From Burkholderiales bacterium UBA2463 (GTDB lineage: Bacteria > Pseudomonadota > Gammaproteobacteria > Burkholderiales > Burkholderiaceae_A), in the NCBI GenBank assembly GCA_002342295.1, contig DDPR01000004.1, positions 14,122 to 78,121 on the forward strand: DNA of 64,000 nucleotides. Direction: 5' to 3'. Position numbers and translations under genes: made by a program. Each line of letters begins with the position of its first letter. Positions within the stretch are counted from its first letter, which is position 1. The notes beneath the pieces are model-generated. The model did not search any database and was not told the DNA's origin. It saw only the letters and a program-made list of their open reading frames with translations. Below, one piece after another: positions 1 to 7,294 of the stretch.

Positions 1-871
1 GTCCCCCCGCGGCAAGCAGACCACCTGCCGCATTTTTTTCGTAGCCCACCTCCTTGAGCATCTTCCCAGCGACAGACCCGACCGTCACGGTGGTAGCCAC
101 GCCCGACCCCGAGGGCCCGCCCAGCAGGAACGATGAGAGCACGATGGTTCGACCCACGTTGGAGGGGCGCCCACCGAGCGCCGAAAAGGACCAGTCGATG
201 AAGAACTTGCCAGCGCCGGTGAACTGCAAGAAGGCGCCAAAGATGGTGAACAGAATGATGAGGGAGGAGGAGACATCGATGGCGGAGCCATAGATGCCCT
301 CAAGCGTCATGTACATGTGACCCACAAGACGACCGAGGTCGTAGCCACGATGGGTCCACGGCTCAGGCAGATACTGACCGAGCAGGGCGTAGGCAAGGAA
401 GGTGCAGGTGACTGCAACCAGAACGAGTCCGTTGGTTCGGCGAACCGCCTCCAAGATGACAAGAATAAAGGCCACGCCAATGATCGTGTCTGTGGCGTTT
501 GGACTCGTATTGCGCTCAAGAAGATCCTCGCCGCCGCTCAGAAGGTAGAAACACACGAACAAAGAGAAGGCCGAAAAAATTACATCCCACCACATCAACT
601 TATTCCGAAAGGCATGTGTGATGGGGAAGATCAGAAACACGAGCGCTAACACCATGGCGACGTGAAGGGGGCGCAGCGTGCTCGCGGGAACAATCGAGAA
701 AGCTGCATACAGGTGAACGCAGGACATCGCGACGCAGGCCAGGGTAATCAGCACCGCCATGAGGCCCTTGTAACTGCTCTGGGCCCCCTCTTCCTCCTCA
801 ATCAACTCGGTGAGTTTTTTTTGGAGTTCCGCATCGAATTCAGTGGGATCGTTCGTACCGGTTGCGGACAT
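1..871 (-). CDS. TRAP transporter fused permease, TAXI-associated (3' end missing)
   Basis: Inner-membrane permease of a tripartite (TRAP) secondary transporter, the type in which small and large subunits are fused and which pairs with TAXI-type binding proteins. Only the first 290 residues are present; the gene runs off the left edge. The start is ATG at 871. An acidic, charged N-terminus of about 36 residues (with LTELIEEEEGAQ) is followed by several hydrophobic helices separated by short loops, including WWDVIFSAFSLFVCFYLL, and then the start of the DctM-like part with the loop GGPSGSGVATTVTVGSVAGK. The glycine-rich GPSGSG stretch and the RPSNVGR segment are typical of the large subunit. 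The binding-protein gene lies 74 bases upstream on the same strand, so the two are very probably one operon. The substrate cannot be read from the sequence. Confidence 0.88.
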   Translation of the reverse strand, partial: MSATGTNDPTEFDAELQKKLTELIEEEEGAQSSYKGLMAVLITLACVAMSCVHLYAAFSIVPASTLRPLHVAMVLALVFLIFPITHAFRNKLMWWDVIFSAFSLFVCFYLLSGGEDLLERNTSPNATDTIIGVAFILVILEAVRRTNGLVLVAVTCTFLAYALLGQYLPEPWTHRGYDLGRLVGHMYMTLEGIYGSAIDVSSSLIILFTIFGAFLQFTGAGKFFIDWSFSALGGRPSNVGRTIVLSSFLLGGPSGSGVATTVTVGSVAGKMLKEVGYEKNAAGGLLAAGG

Positions 872-891
872 ATTCTTTTCCTAGAAGCGGA

Positions 892-912
892 AGACCCGCT
901 CAAGGCGGGTCT
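892..912 (-). other. Intergenic hairpin between TAXI binding protein and permease genes
   Basis: A perfect 8-bp inverted repeat (agacccgc / gcgggtct) with a 5-base loop lies in the 74-base gap between the two transporter genes. No T-run follows on the minus strand, so it is not a standard terminator. Such hairpins often protect the upstream transcript or partly block read-through, giving more binding protein than permease; that role here is inference. Confidence 0.55.
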
Positions 913-945
913 GTGGGGGCCGAAAACTTGGGATTGCTGGGGGGA

Positions 946-1932
946 TTAGTTCTTCTTTGCGGCCTTCTTTGCGGGCGCAGCCTCAACAGAGATTCCCTTT
1001 TCTTTGAAGTACTTCAGGGCTCCCGGATGGAAGGGGACCGATGTGGCTGCGACTTTCTGATTTTCCGGCAGGATTTCTGCTGCAGAGGCATGCACCTGAC
1101 GCAGTTCCTCGCGCTTTTCCAGAATGGTCTTGACGATGTTGTAGGCCGTTGTCTCGGACATGGAGGCGGGTGCGACCAGAATATTCGCGATGGAGGCAAT
1201 CTTGTTGTCGACCGTCATGCCCTTGTAGACCTCCTTCTTGATCGTGTCAGCGTAATAAAGGTTGCCATGCGCTTTGTTCATGGGATCAACCAGCTGCGCG
1301 TGGTCGATCATCTGGATCGTGAGGCCTGGGGTATTGGCGAGGTCCGATACTGCTGCGGTCGGAAGCCCTCCAACCCACATGAAGGCATCGATCTTGCGAT
1401 CCTTCAGCGCGTTCACAGACTCCGCGACACTCAGGCGCTCCCGCTTAACATCAACCTTCGCGGCATCCAAGAGGCGAGTCGACATGAGTTCGGTTGCGCT
1501 CCCAATGTCGCCCACCGACACCCGCTTGCCCTTGAGATCGGCCATGGTCTTCACACCCGTGTTGGTGGTGCTCACGACATGCATTCGGTTGGGATAGAGG
1601 ATGAGGAGGGTGCGAAGCGCGATCTTGCCGTCGGTAAACTTGCCCTCACCGTTTGAGGCGTCCTTCGCCGCATCCACCATGGAAAACCCAATATAGGGCT
1701 TGCCAGTTCCGATGAGCTTGAGGTTTGCAACGGAGCCGCCTGTCACCTCTGCTGTTGCCTGAAGGCCCGGGACATACTTTGAGAGCACTGAGGCAAAGCC
1801 GCCGCCGAGCGGGTAATACACGCCGCCGGTTCCCCCTGTGCCGATAGAGATGTTCTCGGTGGCGAAGCTTGCGCCCGAGACAAAGACGGTCAGGGCGAGT
1901 GCGAGGGATGAAAGTCGGCGAGGAATGATCAT
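946..1932 (-). CDS. TAXI family TRAP transporter solute-binding protein
   Basis: Periplasmic substrate-binding subunit of the adjacent TRAP transporter, 328 aa. I place the start at ATG 1932 because it gives a clean signal peptide (MIIPRR, a hydrophobic stretch, then ASFA and likely cleavage near residue 24) and has GGAG about 8 bases upstream; a longer reading frame to 2172 would run across the divergent promoter. The mature N-terminus ISIGTGGTGGVYYPLGGG is the family hallmark, followed by VTGGSVANL and later DAFMWVGGLPTAAV. The C-terminus ends in a lysine/alanine-rich tail (PAKKAAKKN). Known TAXI proteins bind small acids such as glutamate; the neighbouring catabolic genes suggest a sugar acid or hydroxy acid here, which is inference. 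Confidence 0.93.
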   Translation of the reverse strand: MIIPRRLSSLALALTVFVSGASFATENISIGTGGTGGVYYPLGGGFASVLSKYVPGLQATAEVTGGSVANLKLIGTGKPYIGFSMVDAAKDASNGEGKFTDGKIALRTLLILYPNRMHVVSTTNTGVKTMADLKGKRVSVGDIGSATELMSTRLLDAAKVDVKRERLSVAESVNALKDRKIDAFMWVGGLPTAAVSDLANTPGLTIQMIDHAQLVDPMNKAHGNLYYADTIKKEVYKGMTVDNKIASIANILVAPASMSETTAYNIVKTILEKREELRQVHASAAEILPENQKVAATSVPFHPGALKYFKEKGISVEAAPAKKAAKKN

Positions 1933-2032
1933 GGGTGCGCTCCGTAAGAGAGAATCTCGTGAGGATTTCATTTTTATTTGGAAGTCGGAATCCGTACAAC
2001 CCCGAACCGTACACGAAAAAGAGGCTACCCTC

Positions 2033-2995
2033 ATGTCAGCAGAAGTCATGAATAAAAACCCCGACGAACCCCGCCTGTTGGTTATTGGGGGCGGCACCAT
2101 GGGGCTCGATATCGCCGCGGTCTTCCTGCACGCGGGCTGGATCGTCGAGATTGTTGAGCCCTTAACCGCCAACTATGAAAAAAAGCGGGAGCGACTCTCG
2201 GAGAGCTTGGCCACGTTGGGCGGATCGGGGGAGGCGCGATTCGTGCCCTCGCTTCAGTCCCTGGACTTTTCCGGGATGAGTCGTGGTCTTGTGATTGAGG
2301 CGGTGCCCGAGCAGTTGGACTTGAAACAGCGGATCTTCGCCGACCTGGCGAACGCCATCCCCATACACATACCTCTCTGCAGCAACTCCTCAGCGATCCC
2401 CATTAGTCGCATTGCGCAGGACCACCCGCAGGCCCATCGAATGCTCAATGCCCACTTCTTTATGCCTGCCCACCTAGTTCCTGGGGTGGAGGTCGTCTCT
2501 TCGAGGGACACGGATCCGCGCATGGCAGAGGAGGCGGCTGATGCGCTTCGATCGGTGGGCTTCGTCCCCATTAAGGTGGGGCAAGACATTCCCGGTTTTC
2601 TCGTAAACCGTCTTCAGCATGCGGTCTCGAGAGAGGCTATGAAGCTTATTGATCGGGGGATCGCGACCCCCGAGAGTGTTGATGCAGCGGTGCGGTTCGG
2701 GTTCGGCTTTCGCTACCTAGCTGCAGGGCCCTGTATGCAGCGAGACCACGCCGGGTTGGACGTTCATTGCGCCGCGGCCGAGAGCATCTACCCCGATCTC
2801 TGCAATGACTCGGAGCCCTCCCAGATCTTGCGTTCACGCGTTGCGCAGGGAGCCCTGGGCATGAAGGCTGGGCGGGGCTTCTATCAGTGGGATTCAGCCA
2901 CAATGGCGAAAGAGCGCGAGCGCTATGAATCTCTGCTGAAGGAGGCGGGTCGACTCCTCCGCAACGAGATTCTTGCGGCTGCGAGGGCCAAGTAG
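2033..2995 (+). CDS. 3-hydroxyacyl-CoA dehydrogenase family NAD-dependent oxidoreductase
   Basis: NAD-dependent dehydrogenase of the 3-hydroxyacyl-CoA dehydrogenase / L-gulonate dehydrogenase / carnitine dehydrogenase family, 320 aa. The Rossmann motif VIGGGTMG lies at about residues 17-24 and is followed by the acidic VEIVEP strand end. The catalytic region reads LNAHFFMPAHLVPGVEVV, and the C-terminal domain carries DIPGFLVNRL and GALGMKAGRGFYQW. ATG 2033 is chosen because AGAGG sits about 10 bases before it; a second ATG at 2048 is possible. It lacks the hydratase half of FadB, so it is a stand-alone enzyme. It is divergent from the transporter and convergent with the aldolase, which suggests a role in degrading the imported acid, but the substrate is not fixed by the sequence. 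Confidence 0.85.
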   Translation: MSAEVMNKNPDEPRLLVIGGGTMGLDIAAVFLHAGWIVEIVEPLTANYEKKRERLSESLATLGGSGEARFVPSLQSLDFSGMSRGLVIEAVPEQLDLKQRIFADLANAIPIHIPLCSNSSAIPISRIAQDHPQAHRMLNAHFFMPAHLVPGVEVVSSRDTDPRMAEEAADALRSVGFVPIKVGQDIPGFLVNRLQHAVSREAMKLIDRGIATPESVDAAVRFGFGFRYLAAGPCMQRDHAGLDVHCAAAESIYPDLCNDSEPSQILRSRVAQGALGMKAGRGFYQWDSATMAKERERYESLLKEAGRLLRNEILAAARAK

Positions 2996-3007
2996 GGGTG
3001 GAAGGCC

Positions 3008-3931
3008 CTAGGACGCAAGACCGGGCATTGAGAAGCCAGTTTTCGCCATGCTTTCGCGCAGCGTGGCCAGCTGCGCATCGTTGAGCGGAACTAGGGGAGG
3101 GCGCACGCGGGCCCAGTCCGAATCTTTTAGCGTATCGGCCACCGCGGCTTTCATGGCCGCAATCATGGGCAGGGACTGAAACATGCTGCGCACCTGATCG
3201 AGCTCAGCCTGACGGTTGTCTGCCAGCGGGCTCTGCCAGTCGCGCGCAAGGGCGCTGATCGCCGCTGGGTTCACATTGGCCGTTGCTGAAATGCAGCCCA
3301 CCCCACCCGCCCGAAGCGTTCGAAGCAAGAACACCTCGCTCCCCGCATAGACCCGAAACCCGTGGGGCGCGAGGGCGCGTATGACCGACTCAGTGTATGA
3401 CCAGTCTCCCGAGCTGTCTTTCATGCCCACCACTGTCGTTGGAAAGGCCTTGACGAGGCGTGCCAATAAATCGAGTGAGAGCGGCACCTTGGTGACCTGA
3501 GGGATGTTGTAAACATAAACCTGCAGGCGACTGCTGCCGACCCGATCGATGACCTCGCTGTAGTAGGCGAAGAGCCCGTCATCAGAGAGATCTTTGTAAT
3601 AGAACGGGGGAAGCATGAGGGTGCCTGCAGCGCCCGCCTCGACGGCCGCGCGCGTGAGGACCACGGCGTCGTCAATGGCGCAGGCCCCTGTACCCGGCAT
3701 CATCTGATCCACCGCCAGACCTTGGGCGACCAGTGACTCCAAGAGGGCGAGTTTTTGTCGCGTGGACATGGAATTGGCCTCTGAGTTGGTGCCAAAGATG
3801 GCCAGGCCCACGTTGTTTGCAAGCAGCCAGGCGCATTGTCTGGCAAGGCGCCCACCGTCTGGCTCCCCGTTCGCAAGAAAGGGGGTGATGACCGGGGAGA
3901 GCACCGCGGGCAGAGGAGAGGGTCGCAGCAT
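3008..3931 (-). CDS. DapA family class I aldolase/dehydratase (dihydrodipicolinate synthase-like)
   Basis: TIM-barrel Schiff-base lyase of the DapA/NanA family, 307 aa. The start is ATG 3931, preceded by AGAGA; an in-frame extension to 4027 would overlap the divergent dehydratase gene. The Schiff-base lysine is K171 in VVGMKDSSGD and the catalytic tyrosine is Y141 in YVYNIP. The substrate-binding loop is GTNSEA (residues 47-52) instead of the GTTGE of true DapA. This points to a catabolic member acting on 2-keto-3-deoxy sugar acids or related compounds rather than lysine synthesis. It sits 53 bases from, and divergent to, an IlvD/Edd-type dehydratase whose product class (2-keto-3-deoxy acids) is what this family uses. 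The specific reaction is inference. Confidence 0.85.
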   Translation of the reverse strand: MLRPSPLPAVLSPVITPFLANGEPDGGRLARQCAWLLANNVGLAIFGTNSEANSMSTRQKLALLESLVAQGLAVDQMMPGTGACAIDDAVVLTRAAVEAGAAGTLMLPPFYYKDLSDDGLFAYYSEVIDRVGSSRLQVYVYNIPQVTKVPLSLDLLARLVKAFPTTVVGMKDSSGDWSYTESVIRALAPHGFRVYAGSEVFLLRTLRAGGVGCISATANVNPAAISALARDWQSPLADNRQAELDQVRSMFQSLPMIAAMKAAVADTLKDSDWARVRPPLVPLNDAQLATLRESMAKTGFSMPGLAS

Positions 3932-3984
3932 GATGGAATCTCTTGAGTTAAGGTCGTGGGTTAGGCATACGGAAGAATAACGCC

Positions 3985-5730
3985 ATGAAAGACAAGTCCA
4001 TCCCCATCGTGCCCGCACAAGGCTCACCCCGCGATTTGGCGTCGGGTCTTGCGGCCAACACCGTCAACTACGGCGACAAAGAGTTCGCACTCTTCCTAAG
4101 GCGGGCTTTCATCAAGGGAGCCGGTTACTCCGAGGAAGACCTGCACCGCCCGATTGTCGGCATTGTGAACACGCACAGCGACTTCAACCCTTGTCATGGA
4201 AATGCGCCCGGACTCGTCGAGGCCGTGAAGCGCGGGGTCATGCTCGAAGGGGCGCTGCCCATGGTCTTCCCGACGATTTCTCTGCACGAATCTTTTGCGG
4301 CGCCAACCAGCTTGTATCTGCGCAATCTCATGGCGATGGACACCGAGGAAATGATTCGAGCCCAACCCATGGATGCAGTCGTCCTGCTGGGCGGTTGCGA
4401 CAAGACTCTGCCCGCCCAGATCATGGGCGCCCTCTCGGCGGGGCGCCCTTTTGTGGTCCTGCCAACGGGCCCCATGCTGTCTTCGAGTTGGCGTGGACAG
4501 AGGGTGGGGGCCTGCACGGATTGCCGACGACTCTGGGCCGACTTTCGTGCTGGTCGTCTTACCCAGGCGCAGATCGATGAGGCCAATAACCAGCTGGTAC
4601 CCTCGGTAGGAACCTGCTCCGTCATGGGAACGGCCAGCACCATGGCCTGCATCATTGAGGCCATGGGGCTCTCTGTGGAGGGTGCAGCGAGTGCTCCCGC
4701 CGTATCGGCCGAGAGGCTCCGGGTTGGGGAGAGAACCGGCACTGTCGCAGCCGAGCTCGCGCGTTCTGGCAAGGTCCTCTCGATCACTCAGGGGCACGTG
4801 GACAACGCCCTTCGGGTGTTGCTTGCAGTCGGTGGCTCAACCAATGCACTGGTTCACCTCGCCGCCATGGTCGGTCGGGTCGGTCTCTCGCTGAGTTCGA
4901 CTCGCTTTAACGCGCTCGCCGCGAAGACCCCCGTTTTGGTTGACCTCAAGCCCGGCGGTCAGGGCTATATGCCAGACTTTCACGAGGCCGGCGGGATGCC
5001 CCGGCTCATGCGGGAGATGCGCGGCATCCTCGATCCCGATCCCCTAACGGTCTGGGGGCAACCCATCGGACAGTGCATCGAAACCGCCGATGACTTCCCT
5101 CAGACTGTCATTCGCGCCGTCTCGAACCCGATCTACCCAGCGGAAGGGCTCAAGATGTTGCACGGAAACCTTGCGCCCAATGGCGCAGTCATTAAGCCTG
5201 TTGCCGCCAGTGCCGCGCTCCTTCAACACGAGGGTCGAGCCATTGTTTTTAATGGCCTAGAGGATTTAGCGTTTCGCATTGATGATCCTGAGTTGGACGT
5301 GCGAGCTGACGACGTCTTGGTGTTGCGGGGCATCGGTCCCATCGCGGCGGGCATGCCGGAGGCCGGACTCATCCCCATCCCCAAGAAACTGGCGGCGCAG
5401 GGCGTAAAAGACATGGTGAGAATTTCGGACGGTCGCATGAGCGGAACCGCCTTTGGAACGATTGTTCTGCATATCAGTCCAGAGGCCGCCGCAGGAGGGC
5501 CGCTTGCTCGCGTACGGGACGGAGATCGCATTCGTCTTGATGTGAAGGCCGGCACCATTGATGTCCTCGTGGAGCCCTCTCAGTGGAGCGCTCGCGAGCC
5601 CGCATCGCTTCCGACGCTGCCGGCCGAGCGCGGATTTGGGTGGCTTCATTCCAGTCAAGTTACGCAGGCTGAGTCGGGCTGCGATTTTCGCTTTCTTCAG
5701 GGCCCCTCGGCGTCGCCTGTCTCGCCATGA
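3985..5730 (+). CDS. IlvD/Edd family dehydratase, L-arabonate/sugar-acid dehydratase type
   Basis: Fe-S dehydratase converting a 2,3-dihydroxy (sugar) acid to a 2-keto-3-deoxy acid, 581 aa. Three cluster/active-site cysteines are visible: C70 in NPCHG, C138 in GGCDKT and C211 in GTCSVMGTAST. The segment SSWRGQRVGACTDCR before the third cysteine resembles arabonate/xylonate dehydratases more than the branched-chain biosynthetic IlvD. GGAAG lies about 10 bases before ATG 3985. The 3' end overlaps the convergent queD gene by 34 bases, and the last residues after about 565 look like a poorly conserved tail. With the DapA-type gene next door, a two-step route from a sugar acid through a 2-keto-3-deoxy acid is plausible. 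Biosynthetic dihydroxyacid dehydratase is the alternative, which I consider less likely. Confidence 0.85.
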   Translation: MKDKSIPIVPAQGSPRDLASGLAANTVNYGDKEFALFLRRAFIKGAGYSEEDLHRPIVGIVNTHSDFNPCHGNAPGLVEAVKRGVMLEGALPMVFPTISLHESFAAPTSLYLRNLMAMDTEEMIRAQPMDAVVLLGGCDKTLPAQIMGALSAGRPFVVLPTGPMLSSSWRGQRVGACTDCRRLWADFRAGRLTQAQIDEANNQLVPSVGTCSVMGTASTMACIIEAMGLSVEGAASAPAVSAERLRVGERTGTVAAELARSGKVLSITQGHVDNALRVLLAVGGSTNALVHLAAMVGRVGLSLSSTRFNALAAKTPVLVDLKPGGQGYMPDFHEAGGMPRLMREMRGILDPDPLTVWGQPIGQCIETADDFPQTVIRAVSNPIYPAEGLKMLHGNLAPNGAVIKPVAASAALLQHEGRAIVFNGLEDLAFRIDDPELDVRADDVLVLRGIGPIAAGMPEAGLIPIPKKLAAQGVKDMVRISDGRMSGTAFGTIVLHISPEAAAGGPLARVRDGDRIRLDVKAGTIDVLVEPSQWSAREPASLPTLPAERGFGWLHSSQVTQAESGCDFRFLQGPSASPVSP

Positions 5731-6056
5731 TGAGTGGACCACTCTGCACCACAGCCAAGGCTCTCTCTCCAGACGCGCACGCGCTTTAGAGGGGGACCCT
5801 GCCACTGCCCGAGGATGAATTGCACGAGCGCCTCCATGGTGGGTTCGCCAGGCAGGAGCGTGTTGAGGTGTTGATGATCAAGCAGCGATTTCATTCGAAG
5901 GGCCTCTGCCTCAAGACCGGGCAAAGGGGTGACCGCGCTTGGGTCTGAATAGACCCAGACTCGAGCCCAGTAGGAGTGGCCGTGGAGCGCGGAGAGCCCA
6001 ACGGGGGCTCTCAGGCTATGGGAGGCCTCAAAGCAGAAGGTGGAGTACAGCAGCAT
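5697..6056 (-). CDS. queD: QueD-like 6-carboxytetrahydropterin synthase family protein
   Basis: Short PTPS/QueD-fold protein, 119 aa, expected to make 6-carboxy-tetrahydropterin for the 7-deazaguanine (queuosine) pathway. The zinc histidines are visible at H13 (FEASHSL) and H25/H27 (LHGHSY); LLDHQHLN supplies the Asp-His catalytic pair and VRVWRES the conserved glutamate. The nucleophilic cysteine found a few residues before HGH in E. coli QueD is absent here (the segment reads VGLSALHGH). Start ATG 6056 overlaps the queE stop as TGATG, so translation is coupled. The last 11 codons lie inside the convergent dehydratase gene. The context with queE makes the assignment likely; the catalytic variation is noted as a finding. 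Confidence 0.8.
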   Translation of the reverse strand: MLLYSTFCFEASHSLRAPVGLSALHGHSYWARVWVYSDPSAVTPLPGLEAEALRMKSLLDHQHLNTLLPGEPTMEALVQFILGQWQGPPLKRVRVWRESLGCGAEWSTHHGETGDAEGP

Positions 6057-6709
6057 CAGGCAATTCCAAGGATTTTGTGGGACTGGAGCGAGAGTTTCCA
6101 GCGAGGATACGTTCGAACCCACTCCATACAAAACGCAAGGGAGGCCTCGGCATCCGGGCCATCCATGGGCTGCACAAAGAAATGCTCAAAGTCCAGCGAT
6201 TCAAGGTCTTTTGCCTCGAATCCTGATTGAGGCAGCACCAGTTTGAGCTCTTGCCCCTTGCGAACCACAAGCGCCTGAGGGTCCCCTCCCACCGTGCGCT
6301 TCGGGCTTACGCAAATCCAGTCGATGCCCTCCGGTAGGGGTAGCGACCCATTGGTTTCGATAGACAGTCTTGCGCCCGTCTCGTGCAGTGCGTCCACAAG
6401 GGCCTTGTCGACTTGTAAAGCAGGCTCGCCGCCCGTGAGGACCACGTGGGGAGCTTCTTGGCCCTTGGGCCAGAGAGACTGCACTCGGACAACGACCTCA
6501 TCGGCACTGAAGTCTCCTCCCCCAGGACCATCGATTCCGACAAAGTCGGTGTCGCACCAGCGGGCGCAGTCTGCCGGACCTTTGGTGCGATCCACATCGC
6601 GGCCGCTCCAGTTGTTGCAACCGGAGAACCGCACAAACACCGATAGACGGCCCGTCTGCGCACCTTCACCCTGAAGGGTGAGAAAACATTCTTTAATCCG
6701 GTAACCCAT
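6056..6709 (-). CDS. queE: 7-carboxy-7-deazaguanine synthase (radical SAM)
   Basis: Radical SAM enzyme that contracts 6-carboxytetrahydropterin to 7-carboxy-7-deazaguanine, the second committed step to preQ0/queuosine; 217 aa. The N-terminus has IKECFLTLQGEGAQTGR. Cluster cysteines are C31 (GCNNWSGRD), C48 and C52 (DCARWCDTDF), a spacing of CX16CX3C rather than the CX14CX2C known for QueE. The SAM-binding glycines are in LTGGEPALQ, followed by IETNGS. Start ATG 6709 is only 15 bases from the divergent start at 6725, so the two promoters must lie inside or across each other's coding regions. queD follows directly; queC is about 53 kb away at 59.9 kb. Confidence 0.92.
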   Translation of the reverse strand: MGYRIKECFLTLQGEGAQTGRLSVFVRFSGCNNWSGRDVDRTKGPADCARWCDTDFVGIDGPGGGDFSADEVVVRVQSLWPKGQEAPHVVLTGGEPALQVDKALVDALHETGARLSIETNGSLPLPEGIDWICVSPKRTVGGDPQALVVRKGQELKLVLPQSGFEAKDLESLDFEHFFVQPMDGPDAEASLAFCMEWVRTYPRWKLSLQSHKILGIA

Positions 6710-6724
6710 GAATCGAGTGTACCC

Positions 6725-7294
6725 ATGAACACAGAGCCGCCTATCCCCCTTCTTCCCGCAGACATTGAGGAGCCCGCCGATCTTGTGGCGGCCATTCGTC
6801 AGCGACGGGGCGGAGAGCTCTTAAAGCTCGATCGCATGTTGCTGCACAGCCCCGCCCTCGCGGAAGGCTGGAATGCTTATCTGGGAGCGGTGCGGACTGG
6901 ACTGTCGGTGCCGCTCAAGCTTCGAGAGTTAGCGATGTGCGGAGTCGCCATATTGAACGGGGCAGAGTATGAGTTCGAGCATCATTCACCCATCTTTATC
7001 GAGGCGGGGGGTACGCCCGAGCAGGCGCTCGCCATTCGACAAATCGATTCGGAGACCTTCCCAGTAGGCCTTTTTCCCGAGTTGGAGCAGGACGTGCTTG
7101 CGCTGACGCGAGAGATGACGAGGGATATCCGCGTGGCGGGGGCCCTCAAGCGCCGCCTCGTCCGGGCTTTGGGTGTCCAGCAGACTGTTGAACTCGTCGC
7201 TGTGGTGGCCACCTACAATATGGTGTCGCGCTTTCTGGTGGCCCTATCGATCGAGTCAGAGCACCGTGGCGATGGCCCTGCACACCCTCGGTAG
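6725..7294 (+). CDS. Carboxymuconolactone decarboxylase (CMD/AhpD) family protein
   Basis: All-helical CMD-fold protein, 189 aa, of unknown specific role. The central region LPLKLRELAMCG-like stretch (read here as VPLKLRELAMCGVAILNGAEYEFEHHSPI, residues about 60-88) is the family core, including the E-x-x-H-H pair. The CxxC of peroxidase-type AhpD is missing, so peroxidase activity is unlikely. The gene is monocistronic, divergent from queE and overlaps tyrB by 39 bases at the 3' end. Members of this family occur in aromatic catabolism and in oxidative-stress proteins; nothing nearby decides between them. Confidence 0.8.
   Translation: MNTEPPIPLLPADIEEPADLVAAIRQRRGGELLKLDRMLLHSPALAEGWNAYLGAVRTGLSVPLKLRELAMCGVAILNGAEYEFEHHSPIFIEAGGTPEQALAIRQIDSETFPVGLFPELEQDVLALTREMTRDIRVAGALKRRLVRALGVQQTVELVAVVATYNMVSRFLVALSIESEHRGDGPAHPR

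Noticed and set aside
862..1656. Plus-strand frame across the TAXI binding-protein gene
   Set aside because: Antisense to a clear binding protein; no domain and poor composition.
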